The translations under genes were made by a program, and so were the position numbers. The notes under the pieces are model-generated. The model searched no databases. It was not told the DNA's origin and saw only the letters and a list, made by a program, of their open reading frames with translations. A stretch of 64,000 nucleotides of DNA from Microtetraspora glauca (lineage in GTDB: Bacteria; Actinomycetota; Actinomycetes; Streptosporangiales; Streptosporangiaceae): positions 248,001 through 312,000 of the forward strand of contig BBYL01000007.1 in the NCBI GenBank assembly GCA_001570385.1. The letters are read 5' to 3'. Positions 8,796 to 16,373 of this stretch are shown in pieces. Positions within the stretch are counted from its first letter, which is position 1, and each line of letters begins with the position of its first letter.

Positions 8796-8823
8796 CGTAT
8801 AACAGCCGCGGTGAGCTGGTTCA
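8796..8823 (-). promoter_or_regulatory. Candidate promoter of the 7619-8731 hydrolase
   Basis: On the minus strand TGAACC (8823-8818) and TATACG (8801-8796) are separated by 16 bp in a local AT-rich patch 65 bp upstream of the gene. They resemble housekeeping -35 and -10 boxes. The surrounding interval 8732-9024 contains no gene. Confidence 0.35.
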
Positions 8824-9024
8824 TCGCAAGGGTCGTGATCCAGCCCGCCGCGTGGCCGCGAACGATATCCCGCGAGCGAGGCACATGGCCTTCGCCGGGC
8901 GGCGGTGAGCGGAGCGCGCGCGGCATGCGTTCCCCGCTCGCGGGCTGTCACCGTCGCGAACGACGCAAGCGGTTCCCGACGTCGTTGTCCGGGTCTTCTC
9001 ACCGATACGCGCGCGAGGTCACTG

Positions 9025-9558
9025 TCAGCCGACGTCGCCTTGGGTTTCGGCGTCCGCGTCGGAGAGGCGATCGAGAATCCGAGTGGTGAGCCGTTCGAGC
9101 ATGGCGACCTCCTCGCGGGTCAGCCCGTCGAAGAAGAACCGCCGTACCACGCCGACATGGCCGGGCGCGGCGGCGGTGATGGCCTGGCGCCCCTTCTCGG
9201 TGAGCACGACGAACGCGCCTCGCCCGTCCTCGGAGCACTCCTCGCGCTCGACCAGGCCGCGGCGGCGCATCCGGGCCAGGTGGTGTGACAGGCGGCTCTG
9301 CTCCCACTGCAACTCGTGTTGCAGCTCGAACGGGCGCAGCCGCGCCTCCGGCGTGTCGGTGAGCTGGACCAGCACGTCGTAGTCGGCGAGGGACAGGCCC
9401 GACTCGAGCTGGAGCTCGCGGTTGAGCCGCGCCGCCAGCAGGCCCTGCATGCGCACGTAGGCCCGCCAGGCGCGCTGCTCGTCCGCGTCCAGCCAGGGAG
9501 TGCCGACTCCGGCGTCTGCCCGACCGGAGGGGGCGATTGGGGAGGAGGGACCGTCCAT
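9025..9558 (-). CDS. MarR-family transcriptional regulator
   Basis: A 177-residue winged-helix repressor of the MarR family. The recognition region (QLTDTPEARLRPFELQHEL, then QWEQSRLSHHLARMRRRGL) and the beta-wing (EDGRGAFVVLTEKG) are clear. The C-terminal helix is the dimerisation element. The ATG at 9558 is chosen because upstream frame extensions overlap the operator region. It is divergent from the pirin gene, with three similar palindromes between them, so it probably represses both its own and the pirin promoter. The ligand is unknown. Confidence 0.88.
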   Translation of the reverse strand: MDGPSSPIAPSGRADAGVGTPWLDADEQRAWRAYVRMQGLLAARLNRELQLESGLSLADYDVLVQLTDTPEARLRPFELQHELQWEQSRLSHHLARMRRRGLVEREECSEDGRGAFVVLTEKGRQAITAAAPGHVGVVRRFFFDGLTREEVAMLERLTTRILDRLSDADAETQGDVG

Positions 9559-9581
9559 GCCGTCCAGCCTACCTCGGATGG

Positions 9582-9653
9582 ATGACACGTCATGCGCTTG
9601 CGGAATAGATGATGCGTCATGTACGTTGAGCCCGGACGTAGATGACAGATCAT
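9582..9653. promoter_or_regulatory. Three MarR-type operators between marR and pirin genes
   Basis: Three 12-bp palindromic elements share the form ATGA-N4-TCAT: 9582-9593 (atgacacgtcat), 9609-9620 (atgatgcgtcat) and 9642-9653 (atgacagatcat). The last extends to a 20-bp element with 8-bp perfect arms at 9638-9657 (gtagatga/tcatctac). Their starts are 27 and 33 bp apart. They fill the divergent promoter region, which strongly suggests cooperative binding by the adjacent MarR protein. Confidence 0.75.
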
Positions 9654-9710
9654 CTACAGGGCCGGACCTCACCTCCGGCGCTTCGGGCGAGACCTCCGGA
9701 AGGGGATCCC

Positions 9711-10481
9711 ATGACCAGGACCACGCCGACCCCGCGAGTGGACGTCCGCCGCGCGGACGAGCGGTTCGCCACGGCCACCACGTGGCTTGATTCAAAGCAC
9801 TCCTTCTCCTTCAGCCGTCACTACGACCCCGGCAACACTCACCACGGCACGCTGCTGGTCAACAACGACGACCGGGTGCTCCCCGGCACCGGGTTCGACA
9901 CTCACCCGCACCAGGACATGGAGATCGTCACCTGGGTCATGGAGGGCTCTCTGGTCCACCAGGACTCGACCGGCCACTCCGGCGTGATCTACCCCGGCCT
10001 GGCGCAGCGGATGAGCGCGGGCACCGGCATCCTGCACTCGGAGAAGAACGACTCCTGGCGGCTGCGGGGCGGCGCCGCCCACGACGAGCCGGTGCACTTC
10101 GTCCAGATGTGGGTGGTCCCCGACGAGCCCGGCATCACCCCCGGCTACGAGCAACTCGAAATCGAGAACGAGCTGCTGTCCGGCGGCCTGGTTCCGGTGG
10201 CGTCCGGGATGGACAAGCACGACGGCGCCTCCGCCATCCGGATCAAGAACCGGTACGCCGCGCTCTACGCCGCCCGGCTGCGGCCGGAGCAGAGCGTCGA
10301 GCTGCCCGAGGCCCCGTTCCTGCACCTGTTCGTGCCGCGCGGCACGGTCACGCTCGAAGGCGCGGGCACTCTCGGCCCCGGCGACGCCGTACGGTTCACC
10401 GCGACCGGTGGGCAGCGGGTCACCGCCGTCGAGCCCGCCGAGATCCTGGTGTGGGAGATGCACGCCACGATCGCGGCCTGA
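9711..10481 (+). CDS. Pirin-family protein (cupin; possible quercetinase)
   Basis: A 256-residue bicupin of the pirin/YhaK type. The predicted metal ligands of the N-terminal cupin are present: His65 and His67 (THPHQDMEIVTW), His109 and Glu111 (ILHSEKN). Some bacterial pirins are quercetin 2,3-dioxygenases; others act as redox sensors. The ATG at 9711 follows ggaagggg at a suitable distance; the frame continues upstream through the operators and that part is unlikely to be translated. It is divergent from and probably controlled by the MarR gene. A GNAT gene follows after 83 bp and may be co-transcribed. Confidence 0.9.
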   Translation: MTRTTPTPRVDVRRADERFATATTWLDSKHSFSFSRHYDPGNTHHGTLLVNNDDRVLPGTGFDTHPHQDMEIVTWVMEGSLVHQDSTGHSGVIYPGLAQRMSAGTGILHSEKNDSWRLRGGAAHDEPVHFVQMWVVPDEPGITPGYEQLEIENELLSGGLVPVASGMDKHDGASAIRIKNRYAALYAARLRPEQSVELPEAPFLHLFVPRGTVTLEGAGTLGPGDAVRFTATGGQRVTAVEPAEILVWEMHATIAA

Positions 10482-10564
10482 CCGTCACGCCGCAGAGAGT
10501 TCGTCCGTACGAACCGGGTCGCCGTGGGGCGACCCGGGCGCCCGCCGAAGGAGCCGAGACACAC

Positions 10565-10927
10565 ATGGAGCAGACCGAACCACGGGTTGCCGACAACCCG
10601 GAGGCCAGGCGGTTCGAGATCACCGTGGACGGGAAGGTCGCAGGTTTCGCCGAGTACCGGCGTCACGGATCGAGGATCTCGTTCATCCACACCGAGGTCG
10701 ATCCCGCGTACGAGGGACGCGGCCTCGGCTCGGCACTCGTCCGGGGCGCGCTGGACGCGTCCCGGGCCGCCGGACTGTCGGTCATGCCGTACTGCCCGTT
10801 CGTCCGCGACTACATCGCCCGGCACCCCGGATACCTCGACCTGGTTCCGCCTGACCGGCGGGACCGCTTCTCCCTCCCCACCGAGGACGAGCGCACCGGG
10901 GAGTCGGCAACGGGTCTGTCCGGTTGA
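10565..10927 (+). CDS. GNAT N-acetyltransferase, YidJ/NATD1-like
   Basis: A 120-residue small GNAT protein. The acetyl-CoA binding segment is EVDPAYEGRGLGSALVRGAL, followed by LSVMPYCPFVRDYIARHPGY, which is the hallmark of the short NATD1/YjdJ-type acetyltransferases. Substrates of this subgroup are not known. Start is at the ATG 10565, 83 bp after the pirin gene. The last 15 residues are non-conserved. Confidence 0.88.
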   Translation: MEQTEPRVADNPEARRFEITVDGKVAGFAEYRRHGSRISFIHTEVDPAYEGRGLGSALVRGALDASRAAGLSVMPYCPFVRDYIARHPGYLDLVPPDRRDRFSLPTEDERTGESATGLSG

Positions 10928-11246
10928 GAAAGAGAGACAGAGTCGTCGTTCGTAGAGTCCCGGTTCGGCGGCGCGTCCCTGGTCGGCGGGTGCTCGGTGT
11001 AGCGGGTGCTCGGTGTGGCGGGCCGGCCAGGTGCGGACCCCCTTCACGATCGAGGGTGTGGCGCTGAGCGTCATCAGAAGGACCGGAACGCGGGTCGGCG
11101 GCCCTACCGCGGAGATGGAGGCAACCCGCCGCCCGCCGGGCCAGTGGGACCCCACTGCATCGTTCCCAGCACCCGCACGGCTGGGCCAACCGGCTCGGCC
11201 GGCGCCCGATGAGCCAGGCCCTCGCCCGTCCTTGTCACCGCTGTCG
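10928..11246. other. Gene-free interval with a 16-bp direct repeat
   Basis: No supported gene in 319 bp. A 16-bp unit (gcgggtgctcggtgta/g) is duplicated head to tail at 10986-11001 and 11002-11017. Short frames here have no domain and no ribosome binding site. Confidence 0.5.
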
Positions 11247-11687
11247 TCAGTGACACCCCATGTCGCCCGCGACTAGGTCGTTCCCGCATGGGGGCAGATA
11301 GAGCCAGCCTTCGACGCGGTCGCCGCTGGGCCTGATCATCCCTGGCAGGCCGTGGCCCAGCGGGACGATGCCGAGCCTCCACCACAGATGTGCCTTGAGC
11401 GGCGTCTTCATCACGGTGGTGCTGAACCGCCAGTCGCCCGTCGTGACGGTGCACTCCGCGTCACCCCATCGGTCCGCACCTTCGGCGACCTTCCAGGACG
11501 TGTCGCCACGCCGTGCCGCGTCCGACAACAGTGACCGGTCGATGGAGTTCCAGCACGACCGGTCCGGCAGCGCGTTGCTCCACGGCCACGCCTGGTTCAC
11601 CGTCGCCCAGGCCGCCGCGAGCAGCGCCACCGTCCCCAGCGCGACGGCGGTCCACAGGGCCTTGGTACGTCGGCTGCTGCGGTCCAT
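11247..11687 (-). CDS. Membrane-anchored extracytoplasmic protein, unknown function
   Basis: A 146-residue protein with one N-terminal membrane segment (about 10-30, preceded by RSSRRTK) and a small extracytoplasmic domain with four cysteines (SCW near 44-46, EC near 78-79, and a C-terminal pair in PPCGNDLVAGDMGC) that could form two disulfides. The ATG at 11687 has an agggaga ribosome binding site. Similar short anchored proteins with a LP-x-SCW motif are common in actinobacteria without known function. It stands alone on the minus strand. Confidence 0.7.
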   Translation of the reverse strand: MDRSSRRTKALWTAVALGTVALLAAAWATVNQAWPWSNALPDRSCWNSIDRSLLSDAARRGDTSWKVAEGADRWGDAECTVTTGDWRFSTTVMKTPLKAHLWWRLGIVPLGHGLPGMIRPSGDRVEGWLYLPPCGNDLVAGDMGCH

Positions 11688-11851
11688 GTCTCCCTATTGA
11701 TCAATTCGCGTAGACGCGTAAACCTAGCAAGCGCGGGGCCGGTCGCCGGTACTGAGGGAGACGAATGCGGGCATGGGGGACGCGAGGAGTGGCCAGATCA
11801 CGCTTACGACCTGCGCCGGAGTGGGGCGGCACCCCGATCAGGCGCGATCCT

Positions 11852-13051
11852 TCATGAACCGGTCGTCCCATTCCTGCCCGAGATGACGGCGGTGGCCGCG
11901 CCGGCCACAGCGAGTGCCGCTCCCACCCACATGACCGCGGAGATCGACACGCCGTCCACGACCCGGCCGCCGGCGAACGAGCCGAGCGCGATGGAGACGT
12001 TGAAGGCGCCGACGAAGAGCGCCGTGCCCATTTCACCGCCGCCCGACCGCATGATCCAGAGCTGCAGGGTCACCCCCACACCGCCGTAGCCCAGGCCCCA
12101 CACCACGAGCACGATCACGGGCAGGCCGATCAGGGGCAGCGCCGCCGTGGAGAGTGCCATGAGCACGGCCAGCGCGACCAGGACCGGCTTGGGGTTCCTG
12201 GCCGCCCGTGCGCCTGCCGCGAAGTTACCGGCCACGCCCGCGGCGCCGTACAGGAGGAGGGCGGTGCTGACGAGGGCGGGACCGGCGTGCGAGACCTGCT
12301 CCAGGAACGGCCGGACGTAGGTGAAGGCCGCGAAGTGGCCGGACACGATCAGGACGGTCAGGACGAGGACGACCCCGAGCGGGCCCGAGAGCCACGCGAG
12401 CTGCCCTTCCAATGCGTGGGCCGGGGCTTCGTGGGGCAATGGCTCAGACGCGCGGGCTCGGGGTTCGCCGGGTAGGGGCGGCAGGGTGGCGGCCAGCAGC
12501 GCGAGTAGGGCCAGTGCCAGCACCCCCATGGCGATGAACGCGGTCCGCCATCCCGCGAACGACGAGATGAACGTCGCCACGGGCACCCCCAGCACCGACG
12601 CCACCGACACTCCCGCCAAGATGATCGACGTGGCCCGCCCGACGGACCCTTCGGGCACCAGTCGCAGGCCGAGGCCGGCCGCGAAGGCCCAGAACCCGCC
12701 GATGCTCACCCCCGTCAGCACCCGGGCGGCCAGCATGACGGGGTAGTTCGGCGCGAACGCGCCCGTCAGGTTGGCCACCGCCAGCAGCGCCATCAGCCCC
12801 AACAGCGTGACGCGCCGGTCGAGCCGTCGGGTGGTGATCGCCAGCACGGGCGCGGAGACGGCGGCGACCAGTCCGGGAACCGACATCATCAGGCCGGCCG
12901 TCCCGTCGGAGACGTCGAGCGCGGCGGCGATCGAGGTCAACAGGCCAACGGGCAGCATCTCGCTGGTCACGATGGTGAAGGTGCCTACCGCGACCGAGGA
13001 CACGGCGAGCCAGCGTGCCCGCGTGGCGGCGGAGACATCAGTCATGGTCAT
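11852..13051 (-). CDS. MFS transporter, DHA1 family (AraJ/NepI-like)
   Basis: A 399-residue major facilitator with twelve predicted helices. Helix 1 carries the SEMLPVGLLTSIA pattern and helix 2 the SVPGLVAAVSAPVLA pattern typical of the AraJ/NepI/sugar-efflux group; motif A is reduced to TTRRLDRR. It should be a drug/metabolite proton antiporter. The start is taken at ATG 13051 (MTMTDVSA), preceded by agaagg; the frame extends 12 codons upstream without a ribosome binding site. It is divergent from the LysR gene with a shared operator between them, so it is probably its target. Confidence 0.88.
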   Translation of the reverse strand: MTMTDVSAATRARWLAVSSVAVGTFTIVTSEMLPVGLLTSIAAALDVSDGTAGLMMSVPGLVAAVSAPVLAITTRRLDRRVTLLGLMALLAVANLTGAFAPNYPVMLAARVLTGVSIGGFWAFAAGLGLRLVPEGSVGRATSIILAGVSVASVLGVPVATFISSFAGWRTAFIAMGVLALALLALLAATLPPLPGEPRARASEPLPHEAPAHALEGQLAWLSGPLGVVLVLTVLIVSGHFAAFTYVRPFLEQVSHAGPALVSTALLLYGAAGVAGNFAAGARAARNPKPVLVALAVLMALSTAALPLIGLPVIVLVVWGLGYGGVGVTLQLWIMRSGGGEMGTALFVGAFNVSIALGSFAGGRVVDGVSISAVMWVGAALAVAGAATAVISGRNGTTGS

Positions 13052-13107
13052 GCCGGCAAGCCTTCTGCCGGCTACCAGCGGGAACAATGGCGAAGGTCGA
13101 AAGCTTG

Positions 13108-13124
13108 GTTTAGGTGGACTAAAC
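13108..13124. promoter_or_regulatory. Candidate LysR operator
   Basis: A perfect inverted repeat gtttag-N5-ctaaac lies in the divergent region between the MFS and LysR genes and contains a T-N11-A core, the classic LysR-type box. It is the only AT-rich symmetry in the interval. Confidence 0.65.
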
Positions 13125-13142
13125 GATCAGCCGGAGGCGGAG

Positions 13143-14045
13143 ATGGAGTTCAGGGAGCTGGAGTGCTTCGTTGTGCTCAGTGAGGAGCTGCACTTCGCGC
13201 GTACGGCCGAGCGCCTCTACCTGTCACCTGGCCGGGTGAGCCAGCTCATGCGCTCGCTGGAGACCAGGATCGGCGGCCGGCTCTTCCACCGGACCAGCAG
13301 GCGCGTGCGCCTTACGCCCTTGGGCGAACGTTTCCTGGCCGACCTGCGCCTCTCCTATGACGGCCTCGCGAACGCGGTCAGCCGGGCCAAGGCGGCCGCC
13401 CGCGAGGTGACAGGCGTGATCAGGCTCGGCTTTTTGGCCACGCCCACGGACGTCGTCGTCGGCAGCGTGCGTGCCTTCGAGCGCCAGTACCCGGGGTGCG
13501 AGGTGGAGCTGGTGGAGATCCCGCTCTCCGACCCCTTCGGCAAGTTGCGGGCCGGACAGGTGGACGTCGCGTTCACGCTGCTCCCGGTGGACGAGCCCGA
13601 TCTGGCGACGGGCGAAGGGCTGAACCGGGTCTCGTACCAGCTCGGCGTCTCTTCGCGCCACCCGTTGGCCGCCCGTACGAGCATCGGAGCGGAGGAGCTG
13701 GCCGACGTGTCCCTGATCGGCCTGGACGGCCCGGCTCCGCGCACGTGGCGCGAGCGTGTGGCACCGTCCGCAACCCCTTCCGGCCGGCCCATTCCCCTGG
13801 CCGGTACGGTGGCCACCAGCCAGGAGGGCCTGACCCAGGTGGCGCTCGACCGGGGCGGCATGTTGTTCTGCACCCCCACGGCGGCTCGCCACGCGCGCCC
13901 GGATGTCAGCTTCGTCCCCGTCACGGGGTTGCCTCCCTCGATCCTCGGCCTGGCTTGGGTGAAGACGGCGGAGACGGCGGCGATTCGGGCGTTCAACGAG
14001 GCGGCCGTCGGGCACGCGCTCGGGGTAGCGGCCCTGGTGGCGTAA
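13143..14045 (+). CDS. LysR-family transcriptional regulator
   Basis: A 300-residue LysR-type regulator. The N-terminal HTH (residues about 1-60) reads MEFRELECFVVLSEELHFAR, then RLYLSPGRVSQLMRSLE; a substrate-binding domain of the periplasmic-binding type spans about 90-290. The ATG at 13143 is preceded by ggaggcgga. It is divergently arranged with an MFS exporter and probably activates it in response to an unknown effector. The effector domain begins TGVIRLGFLATPTDVVV, as usual. Confidence 0.92.
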   Translation: MEFRELECFVVLSEELHFARTAERLYLSPGRVSQLMRSLETRIGGRLFHRTSRRVRLTPLGERFLADLRLSYDGLANAVSRAKAAAREVTGVIRLGFLATPTDVVVGSVRAFERQYPGCEVELVEIPLSDPFGKLRAGQVDVAFTLLPVDEPDLATGEGLNRVSYQLGVSSRHPLAARTSIGAEELADVSLIGLDGPAPRTWRERVAPSATPSGRPIPLAGTVATSQEGLTQVALDRGGMLFCTPTAARHARPDVSFVPVTGLPPSILGLAWVKTAETAAIRAFNEAAVGHALGVAALVA

Positions 14046-14176
14046 GACATAGCGGAAGGCAAAATGCCAGATGAGATTCCCCCGTCTGCTTCTGGCACGA
14101 CACCGATCTCTCCTCATCAGTGCCGCGGTTCGCACAGGCTCGACCTCCTGGCGCCGTCACCTGACATCATCGCCAG

Positions 14177-14692
14177 ATGTTCGACTTCGGGGTCGCCGGC
14201 TACCGGCCGATGTGGCTGAGGGGGTGTTCGGCTGTCGCCGCTGCTCATGGCCGGAGACTGGCCATGCTGAAAGGCCGGCGGTTGACCGGTGCTCTGCTGG
14301 TGTGGGATCTCGATGAGGATGCGTGGTTCTCTGACGGGCTGGTTCTGCTGGACTTCGAGGGCGAGCAAGTCGAGATCGTTCACCAGAGGTTCGATGAAAT
14401 CTCGATCACGTGGAACACCGTGGATCCGGCTCAGCCGCTGGATTGGGCCGGAGAGGGATTTCGGCTCGCGTGGCGAGAGGGCGTGCCCGGCGAGCTGGCC
14501 GCGTTGGAGGGGCAGCGGTTGCAAGCGGTAGAGCTTCTCGAATGGGCAGGTGAGGACATGGCGCAGGGGGCGGTCGCTGTCGGCTTCATCTTCCCGGAGG
14601 ACCGGGTAGCGATCTACAACGCGCTCGACGAGAACGGCATCGAGGTCGGGCCTCCAGATCGCCGATACGTACGCCACACGCTCGGCGTGTAG
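14177..14692 (+). CDS. Hypothetical protein
   Basis: A 171-residue soluble, acidic protein starting at ATG 14177. It contains alternating strand-like segments (LTGALLVWDLDEDAWFSDGL, then VLLDFEGEQVEIVHQRF) and a C-terminal AVAVGFIFPEDRVAIYNALD segment, suggesting an alpha/beta or SMI1-like architecture. I do not recognise a family. It is followed by two apparently decayed genes of similar character, so the 14.2-15.2 kb stretch may be a remnant of a polymorphic-toxin/immunity-type locus. That last point is inference. Confidence 0.6.
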   Translation: MFDFGVAGYRPMWLRGCSAVAAAHGRRLAMLKGRRLTGALLVWDLDEDAWFSDGLVLLDFEGEQVEIVHQRFDEISITWNTVDPAQPLDWAGEGFRLAWREGVPGELAALEGQRLQAVELLEWAGEDMAQGAVAVGFIFPEDRVAIYNALDENGIEVGPPDRRYVRHTLGV

Positions 14693-14752
14693 TTATCGAT
14701 CGTATGGGACAGCCGGGGCACTGCTATCTACACGGTTTTCGAAGCGGGAGCT

Positions 14753-14956
14753 ATGGCGGCCGAGTTTCAGCTCGGCGATTACATCCTGGTGCGGGACGGC
14801 AGGACCCTTGAAATCTTTCACCGGGGCCTGTCCGAGAGCAGCCGCTACCACGTGGCGTTTCTTGGGTGGACGTCCAGCCGCCCACGGCGACGGGTTCAAG
14901 GTTCGGCTCGGCGCCAGGCGGGGCGATGACCAGGTCATGGGGTGGAGGCTGAACTC
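14753..14956 (+). pseudogene. Frameshifted small hypothetical gene
   Basis: From ATG 14753 (preceded by ggag) a protein-like reading starts MAAEFQLGDYILVRDGRTLE and continues to YHVAFLG near 14865. A one-base frame change there would join it to GGRPAAHGDGFKVRLGARRGDD in another frame, which looks like the continuation. As written, the frame goes to low-complexity Arg/Ser sequence. It is either a broken gene or a sequencing error. Confidence 0.4.
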
Positions 14957-15256
14957 ATGGATTTACGGGCATGCGCATCGAATGAGCGCGGCGACGTGGT
15001 GGAGTGCCCGACCTCAAAGGATGTCCGTGTGCTGTTGGATGGACTGACCTCCGCTAATCGGTTCGTCATCGTGGAGCGGCTTGATGCCGAGCCCAGGGAG
15101 CCGTTCTGGGGAGGGTCCTCGACAGCGGATGAGCGCCTCCCGGCCGAGGCCGGCGGATCCCTTGAGGACCCGAGGTCAGCCATACGCTGGGTCGGACCCC
15201 AGCGGGAGGTGCTCATCCGCGTCATCACTGTCAGAGCCCGTAGGCCTTTCCGATGA
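14957..15256 (+). CDS. Hypothetical protein, possibly truncated Imm1-like
   Basis: A 99-residue frame. The N-terminal half (MDLRACASNERGDVV, then DVRVLLDGLTSANRFVIVER) looks like the start of small actinobacterial proteins associated with polymorphic-toxin loci. The second half is Gly/Ser/Pro-rich without such character and its end overlaps the opposite-strand dehydrogenase gene. The 3' part has probably been replaced or frameshifted near 15100. Treat as a partial gene. Confidence 0.35.
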   Translation: MDLRACASNERGDVVECPTSKDVRVLLDGLTSANRFVIVERLDAEPREPFWGGSSTADERLPAEAGGSLEDPRSAIRWVGPQREVLIRVITVRARRPFR

Positions 15257-16373
15257 TGTCGCGCTGGATCTCGCTCGTGCCGCCGTAGACCGTGGACACC
15301 ACCGTGGATCGCAGCAGGCGTTCCATGCCGTACTCCGTGGCGTAGCCGTAGCCGCCCATCATCTGCATGCCGTCGAGCGCCATGGCCTTGGCGAACTCCG
15401 TGGCCTTCAGCTTGGCCATCGACGTCTCGCGCGGCAGTTGCCGCTGCGGGTCGGCCTCGATCCGCCGCGCCACATCGTGCACCAGCAGCCGGGTGCACTC
15501 CAACTCCGTCGCGTGGTCGGCGAGCCGGTGCCGCAGCGCCTGGAAGCTGCCGACCGGACGGCCGAACTGCCGGCGTTCCCGCACGTAGGACACCGTGTCG
15601 TCGAACACCCTGCGTGCGGTGCCGAGCATCAGACCGGCGATGATCATGCGCTCCAGGTTCAGCCCCGCCATCAACTGGCGCCAGGCCTGGTCGACCCGGC
15701 CGACCACCGCGTCGTCGGGCAGGAGGCAGTCGGTGAAGTAAAGGTCGTTGACCTCGCGGCCGCCCATCGTGTCGATGCCGCGCACGGTGAGACCGTCGAT
15801 TCCGGCCGGTACGGAGAACATGGTGAGCCCGTCGTGCTTGCGGTCTTCCGTGGAGGTGCGGGCGACAAGCAGGATGTGCTCAGCGATGTGCGCGTTGGAG
15901 CACCAGGTCTTCTGGCCGTTGATCACCCACCCGCCGTCACGCCGCTCGGCCTTGCAGGTCAGCGCGCCGACGTCCGAACCGGCGCCGGGCTCGGACATCG
16001 ACACCGCCAGCACCTTGCCGCTCAGGAAGTCGCCGAGCACGCGCCGTTTCTGCTCCTCGCTGCCGAACTTCTCGTACGAGGCGGCGGTGGTCGCGGACGT
16101 GGCGAACCCGCCGATCGGGGCCTGCCGGTAGGCGGTCGTCTCCAGGAACAGGAGTAGATCGACCATGCTCTGACCGGCGCCGCCGTACTCCTCCGGCACC
16201 GCGACCCCCAGCCAGCCAAGCTCGGCCATCTTCCGGTACAGCTCGGCGTTGTGCGGTGAGCTGCCGCCGTCGGTCAGCTTGAGCCACTGCTCGCGGGTCC
16301 CGACCTCGCGTTTGCAGAAGTCGTCGATCGCGGCGACGAAGTCACGTCGCTCATCGGTCAAGGTCAAGGTCAC
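15231..16373 (-). CDS. Acyl-CoA dehydrogenase
   Basis: A 380-residue FAD-dependent acyl-CoA dehydrogenase. Family segments visible are GVAVPEEYGGAG, AVSMSEPGAGSDVGALTCKA (FAD/substrate site), VINGQKTWCSNA, GREVNDLYFTDC, RRQFGRPVGSFQALRHRLAD and the C-terminal MQMMGGYGYATEYGMERLLR, then YGGTSEIQRDII. It introduces the alpha,beta double bond in beta-oxidation. The start is taken as the GTG at 16373, which overlaps the TGA of the upstream acyl-CoA synthetase gene (GTGA), showing translational coupling. Acyl chain preference is unknown. Confidence 0.92.
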   Translation of the reverse strand: MTLTLTDERRDFVAAIDDFCKREVGTREQWLKLTDGGSSPHNAELYRKMAELGWLGVAVPEEYGGAGQSMVDLLLFLETTAYRQAPIGGFATSATTAASYEKFGSEEQKRRVLGDFLSGKVLAVSMSEPGAGSDVGALTCKAERRDGGWVINGQKTWCSNAHIAEHILLVARTSTEDRKHDGLTMFSVPAGIDGLTVRGIDTMGGREVNDLYFTDCLLPDDAVVGRVDQAWRQLMAGLNLERMIIAGLMLGTARRVFDDTVSYVRERRQFGRPVGSFQALRHRLADHATELECTRLLVHDVARRIEADPQRQLPRETSMAKLKATEFAKAMALDGMQMMGGYGYATEYGMERLLRSTVVSTVYGGTSEIQRDIIGKAYGL

